64,000 bases of DNA, taken from contig CAYSMF010000001.1 in the NCBI GenBank assembly GCA_964432155.1, positions 233,540-297,539 on the forward strand, given 5' to 3'. The notes under the pieces were generated by a model, which saw nothing but the letters and a program-made list of their open reading frames with translations, was not told the DNA's origin and did not search any database. Both the position numbers and the translations under genes were made by a program. This document shows, piece after piece, positions 61,301 through 64,000 of this stretch; position 1 is the first letter of the stretch; each line of letters starts with the position of its first letter. The stretch is from UBA10438 sp964432155. GTDB taxonomy: Bacteria; Bacteroidota; Ignavibacteria; Kapaibacteriales; Kapaibacteriaceae.

Positions 61301-61483
61301 GAGACACTCGACGTCAGCTACAGCTCGACGCACCATACCCCTTGAGATCAGCGTTTGCGCACGCGACTCATAACCAACAATGGGTACGTACGGATTAGCC
61401 CCCTGTTGTGCAAGAAGTGATAGCGGACAAATCCACAGTATCACTGCAAGGAGGGCACCGGCACTTTGATTAATTCTTGTCAT
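58352..61483 (-). CDS. Large periplasmic tetratricopeptide-repeat protein
   Basis: A 1043-residue exported TPR solenoid. The signal peptide is GALLAVILWICPLSLLAQQ. The rest is a nearly continuous set of 34-residue helical repeats with typical TPR patterns (e.g. DDALFLIGWIAFEDRNDLLA, and ALYLLGQTYLSMNDEQQALA). The repeat phase with the Pro in PxSxx at repeat ends (YPKSRL, YPSSER, YPRSPF) resembles CpoB/YbgF and BamD-type TPRs. It heads a - strand operon with the barrel, SPOR and TonB-like genes, so it probably scaffolds an envelope complex. It starts with ATG at 61483 behind a -7 box. Confidence 0.88.
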   Translation of the reverse strand: MTRINQSAGALLAVILWICPLSLLAQQGANPYVPIVGYESRAQTLISRGMVRRAVADVECLHIEAQRSSVVDQVTFDEAAILQRTGFHTQAINAFEPLVRDRRNSPFSPFARAEQGLLSVEEGRYEDAIRYLEDATQRALQALDSRADSTYRDVAHLTSFWEGAARASLGQHQESLLAFARCAAIDSLGAYAGWSHYAVGQVLERNGDLAAAALAYQRASRVRPSEPVALGARTRQASVYLALRQPQRALDVLTDIDSALARSANRDTTGVAGAATIEEVALLRAEALTLMGSYAQALQQCQTFLRTYSRSVYRWHVTLHAGYTAMHVGEFPRALTYLEEVLDSVADESSALRQQALLYRAVVLARSGRTVEAQKAFQAMSVMSGYPFQAHALVELGQIAYQQQAYDEARTSLERAERLSPDATVTLRAQVLLGACLIETQQWSKAAAVYERAQKIAEEASEQVVPERLSLLAEIRLKRGISLVQATQIRPAITALTEFLGNHADDSRRDEGTFWLAEAMYRADLLKNAQELYEEVVRRYTASPRREEAFYGLAWTYFRRRDFERSTAMFGELLRTYPTSKYATEALARRGDGLFISRQFAAAAEQYSRAAAADPGSDDGQYAAYQAGQASYRAGDHTGAVKDLRLFIQRYPKSRLADDALFLIGWIAFEDRNDLLALEEFQRLLAAYPDGDMSVRALYTSGVAQYNMRQQDAALSTFRTVLARYPSHALATEAAKKMQTILLGQGRTQEALDVADSLMMANPQSVAAEDFAFKKAEIFYSGQNFSNAASELESFMKKYPSSERNDEALYLLGQTYLSMNDEQQALAAFRRIDKAYPRSPFRVQAYLETAEFYRVNANSRAADSMYAIVWNEMSHDSDAASQAGYARAMLAYERGDTLASLTRFRETADRFAGREYAEQARYQVATLYRRGINIDSATYHLGILATRVDRPHLVANALYDLGTIYKTARRYDDAINVLERLRNDYAGYEDAYSKGLLDLGECYEKVKRIDEAIQVYGVVRDLRPDDFGKTAVSRLQRLRKVRR

Positions 61484-61502
61484 CTCGTTGTATGCTGCAC
61501 GA

Positions 61503-61536
61503 CAAAGTTACAACGCCAACGGCCTCTGTTCGCAAC
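61503..61536 (-). promoter_or_regulatory. Promoter of the TPR/barrel/SPOR/TonB operon
   Basis: On the - strand TAACTTTG (61503-61510) is an exact -7 consensus 19 nt before the ATG of the TPR gene. A GTTG (61533-61536), three of four matches to TTTG, lies 22 nt upstream of it. The predicted leader is about 13 nt. Confidence 0.5.
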
Positions 61537-61551
61537 CTGTCTCGTAGATTC

Positions 61552-61573
61552 GTAGCGTTTTGTTGGACGCTAC
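61552..61573 (+). promoter_or_regulatory. Hairpin in front of the trhO ribosome site
   Basis: GTAGCGT pairs perfectly with ACGCTAC around an 8-nt loop immediately before AAGGA, the likely ribosome site of trhO (TTG at 61587). Two earlier in-frame TTG codons (61560, 61563) lie within the loop, which argues against them as starts. It may tune translation; no regulator is implied. Confidence 0.35.
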
Positions 61574-61586
61574 AAGGACTGCACCA

Positions 61587-62471
61587 TTGTACAACGTATT
61601 GCTCTACTATCAGTTTGTCCCAATCGCCGACCCCGAGGCGTTTGCTATCGAGCATCGGGCGCTTTGCGAGTCACTGCAGCTGCGCGGACGAATTCTCGTT
61701 GCAACCGAGGGACTTAACGGAACGGTATCCGGCACCAAGGAAGCGTGCGATGCCTATCGTGCTGCAATGCATGCCGATCCACGTTTTGCCTCGATGGTCT
61801 TCAAGATTGATGAAGTGGAAGGCCATACCTTCAAGAAGATGTTCGTCCGAGTTAAACAGGAGCTCGTCACGTTCCGTGCTGATCTCCCATCGAACCCCAA
61901 TGAGGTGACGGGAACGCGTCTCTCCCCTGTCGAGTGGAAGGAACGACTCGAGCGGGGTGACGCCATCGTGATTGATGGACGTACTGATTACGAATTCGAT
62001 ATTGGTCACTTCCGTGGTGCCATTCGACCAGATGTCGAGAGCTTTCGTGAGTTTCCAACCTGGATTCGAGAGCATCTCGGTGACAAAAAGGACACACCGA
62101 TTCTCACATATTGCACAGGCGGGATTCGCTGTGAAAAGCTCACGGCGTTCATGATCCACGAGGGTTTCAAGAACGTATATCAACTCGACGGTGGCATTGT
62201 GACCTACGGGAAGGATCCGGAGACACGGGGATCTCTCTGGGATGGCAAATGCTATGTATTTGACGAGCGCATTGCCGTTGAGATCAACCATTCGGGCGAC
62301 AAGCGTATCGTCGGCACGTGCCTCCATTGCGGCGGTCCAACCGAGACATACCTCAACTGTGCGAATCTACTCTGCAATCGTCAACACCTCGTGTGCGACG
62401 AGTGTGATGCCCAGTTCCAGCAGTGTTGCTCCGTAGAGTGCATGGAAGTAGCCTCAACACAGAGCGCATAG
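61587..62471 (+). CDS. trhO: tRNA uridine(34) hydroxylase TrhO (rhodanese-related)
   Basis: Oxygen-dependent hydroxylase forming ho5U34 in tRNA, a rhodanese-fold enzyme of 294 residues. The N-terminal domain starts YNVLLYYQFVPIADPEA and has GRILVATEGLNGTVSG. The rhodanese domain has the catalytic Cys in TYCTGGIRCEKLTAFM. The C-terminal Cys-rich region (CLHCGG, then CNRQHLVCDECD and QQCCSVEC) may bind metal. No ATG lies near the conserved start. I chose TTG at 61587, which has AAGGA 8 nt upstream and aligns with the family N-terminus. Confidence 0.92.
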   Translation: MYNVLLYYQFVPIADPEAFAIEHRALCESLQLRGRILVATEGLNGTVSGTKEACDAYRAAMHADPRFASMVFKIDEVEGHTFKKMFVRVKQELVTFRADLPSNPNEVTGTRLSPVEWKERLERGDAIVIDGRTDYEFDIGHFRGAIRPDVESFREFPTWIREHLGDKKDTPILTYCTGGIRCEKLTAFMIHEGFKNVYQLDGGIVTYGKDPETRGSLWDGKCYVFDERIAVEINHSGDKRIVGTCLHCGGPTETYLNCANLLCNRQHLVCDECDAQFQQCCSVECMEVASTQSA

Positions 62472-62515
62472 ACGGCGTCCGACACGTCTCCTCACAAGCG
62501 ATCGCCTTCAAAAGA

Positions 62516-62551
62516 AAAACGCCCGGTGTTCAGTTGAACACCGGGCGTTTT
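62516..62551. terminator. Strong bidirectional terminator between trhO and the T9SS cargo gene
   Basis: A near-perfect 17-bp inverted repeat, AAAACGCCCGGTGTTCA against TGAACACCGGGCGTTTT, effectively a GC-rich stem with a 4-nt AGTT loop and A-run/T-run flanks on both strands. It serves both trhO (+, 44 nt upstream) and the convergent cargo gene (-, 19 nt away). Confidence 0.9.
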
Positions 62552-62570
62552 CAGTTTCGACTAGGTCGAC

Positions 62571-64000
62571 TTATCGAGCGATGACGAGCTGTGTGCTCTG
62601 TGTCGTACCCGATACCGACACGACAACCGTGTACGTGCCGCTCGCAAGCGTCTCAATCGGAAGGTCGAGCGATTGCTGACCCTGAGCGACTGTTACGTCG
62701 TTGATGACTGCTACACGAGCGCCAGCGGCATTCATGATTTCAACTGTGGCAACACCGGCGACTGCCGAGGTGATGCTGAGTTGTGCAGCCGTGCGAGCTG
62801 GCTGTGGTGCAATTGCGAGTGCAGTTGCACGACCATCCGTACCAACTTCAACTTCAACTTCGTGGCTCATTGCTGATGAACCATCCTTGTCAACCGAAAC
62901 GAGACGGTAGACATAGCGGCCCGGTGCAAGATCACGATCACGGAATGCATAGTCACGAGCAGTCAGCGACTGACCGGCAGCGCGGACTGTACCGATCGAT
63001 GCAAACGACGTTCCATTGACAGCTGTGCCGGCCAGGAGGTCTGCACGTTCGATAGCGAAGTGATCGCTGTTCTTCTCTGTCATTGTCGTCCACATTACGT
63101 CGACGTTTGTTCCACGAGCCTTTGCATCAAACGATGTGAGTTCAACAGGAACAACACCACCACCGTTTGTTTCGAAGAAGTCGAAGATACCGCGAAGGAC
63201 GCGCTCCGTGCCAGTGCGTTCGCCTTGATGCTGCCAGTGACGCCAATCGACGCCAAGGTACACGACGTTCGTCACAAGCGATGCCGTTGCCGAACCCATC
63301 ACCGAGTCAGCTGTCTGACGATCGCCAAGCACGTATGTATAGCCGCGCTGTACTACCCCTGCGAGTGTTGGATCGCTATGGAGCTCAACAAGAGCCGGCA
63401 GTGGATCTGCATCGCCAGTGAATCCTGTGCGAGAGACGATCTCGACGAGTCCACGTGCAAGAGCATCACCACGAACGCGACGTCCATGGTATGTACCCGA
63501 CGAAGGAACAGGGTTGCCCGGCGCATCATTGCGTACACGGAGGACCGACTGTACAAACGACTGGTCGTTGATGACGTCGAGGCCGACGTGCTGACGTGGA
63601 TAGTTCTGACCAGCAACTGCAAGGTTGCGCTTTGCCGTTGGCGTACCCGACGCCACATACGCGCGCAGGTCACGACGCTCGAAGCGCGACAACGGGTTGT
63701 TGTCTGAAGACCAGAACAAAGTGCGATAGAGCGTGTAGTCGATCGCACGCTGTTCGAAGTTATCACGGTCAAGAATGTCGTACGAAATGTTGTCGTTGAT
63801 TGCATCGTTTGCATAGCCAACCTTATCAAGGTTTGCCATCAAGCTATCTGCATTCAGACGAGCAGCAATCTGATTCGCAGTTGGTGTGCCGCTGAGAAGA
63901 TTCAACGAACCACCACGCACCGAAGTGAGAACGCGCTTTGGCGAACGAGCCATGTAGAAGCGTACAACCTTCGACGTGATGTTGTTTGGTGTGTACTCAT
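62571..64000 (-). CDS. T9SS-exported protein, 3' part (5' end outside the window)
   Basis: The frame is open to the right edge, so at least 476 residues are visible and the start lies beyond the window. The visible N-terminal region (about 300 residues) is not recognised; it contains a run with QRAIDYTLYRTLFWSSDNN and later GVDWRHWQHQG. The typical FCB segment GGVVPVELTSFDAKARG, followed by an FnIII-like domain (VDVMWTTMTEKNSDHFAIER), leads to the C-terminal sorting domain (IAPQPARTAAQLSI, then VEIMNAAGARV, then LASGTYTVVVS, ending TQLVIAR). Such cargo is exported by the SprA system. Function unknown. Confidence 0.85.
   Translation of the reverse strand, partial: EYTPNNITSKVVRFYMARSPKRVLTSVRGGSLNLLSGTPTANQIAARLNADSLMANLDKVGYANDAINDNISYDILDRDNFEQRAIDYTLYRTLFWSSDNNPLSRFERRDLRAYVASGTPTAKRNLAVAGQNYPRQHVGLDVINDQSFVQSVLRVRNDAPGNPVPSSGTYHGRRVRGDALARGLVEIVSRTGFTGDADPLPALVELHSDPTLAGVVQRGYTYVLGDRQTADSVMGSATASLVTNVVYLGVDWRHWQHQGERTGTERVLRGIFDFFETNGGGVVPVELTSFDAKARGTNVDVMWTTMTEKNSDHFAIERADLLAGTAVNGTSFASIGTVRAAGQSLTARDYAFRDRDLAPGRYVYRLVSVDKDGSSAMSHEVEVEVGTDGRATALAIAPQPARTAAQLSITSAVAGVATVEIMNAAGARVAVINDVTVAQGQQSLDLPIETLASGTYTVVVSVSGTTQSTQLVIAR

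Overview
The window (about 53% G+C by eye) is densely coding chromosomal DNA from a Gram-negative bacterium of the Bacteroidota/Chlorobiota (FCB) lineage. The evidence is a SprA-type type IX secretion (T9SS) translocon, a PorQ homologue, secreted proteins ending in T9SS sorting domains, the alternative GlmU-like nucleotidyltransferase family, and promoters of the TTTG-N19-21-TAnnTTTG type. A Candidatus Kapabacteria- or Ignavibacteria-like member is my best guess, not a proven assignment. No insertion sequence, prophage, CRISPR array, tRNA or rRNA was seen, and no gene-free stretch exceeds 300 bases.

Layout. 1-5004 (+): 3' part of pyrG, a GlmU-like protein, an SDR oxidoreductase and a T9SS-exported CAP-domain protein. 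5150-7233: two genes of unknown function. 7239-12429 (+): a compact DNA-damage mutagenesis cassette with a self-cleaving XRE/S24 repressor, a shortened ImuB-like adaptor, a DUF6504-like protein and a DnaE2-type polymerase. Palindromes lie in front of both the repressor and the adaptor gene. 12438-17246: truA, an M48 lipoprotein protease, an M55 aminopeptidase, MtaB, an FlK-like thioesterase and an Ogg2-type 8-oxoguanine glycosylase. 17243-30205 (-): a long co-directional run sprA, parA, parB, ybgC-like, porQ, lycopene-cyclase-like, VWA protein. 30388-40139 (+): a GH2-like/membrane fusion protein, hrcA-grpE-dnaJ, a ComEA-like protein, an unknown protein, rsmD, coaD, rimO and an outer-membrane-like protein.

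40142-43550 (-): infC-rpmI-rplT, a terminator, then pheS, an ABC ATPase and a TMEM14-like protein. 43690-46394 (+): lon and rpmG. 46460-50558: a MazG-like protein, an orphan OmpR-type regulator, divergent holB, then convergent uvrC. 50638-53517 (+): a MoxR ATPase/VWA pair. 53526-61483 (-): an envelope operon reading TPR protein, plug-less TonB-box barrel, SPOR protein, TonB-like protein and small membrane protein, then ugd. 61587-62471 (+): trhO. 62571-64000 (-): the 3' part of another T9SS cargo gene.

The most notable points are the minimal mutasome cassette (truncated ImuB with a putative clamp motif, no ImuA in the window), the repeated placement of exact TAnnTTTG boxes 3-5 nt before start codons (mtaB, coaD, uvrC, pheS), which suggests leaderless mRNAs, the GH2-like protein that appears to lack its acid/base glutamate and carries a six-helix membrane tail, and the TPR/barrel/SPOR/TonB operon as a candidate dedicated envelope complex.
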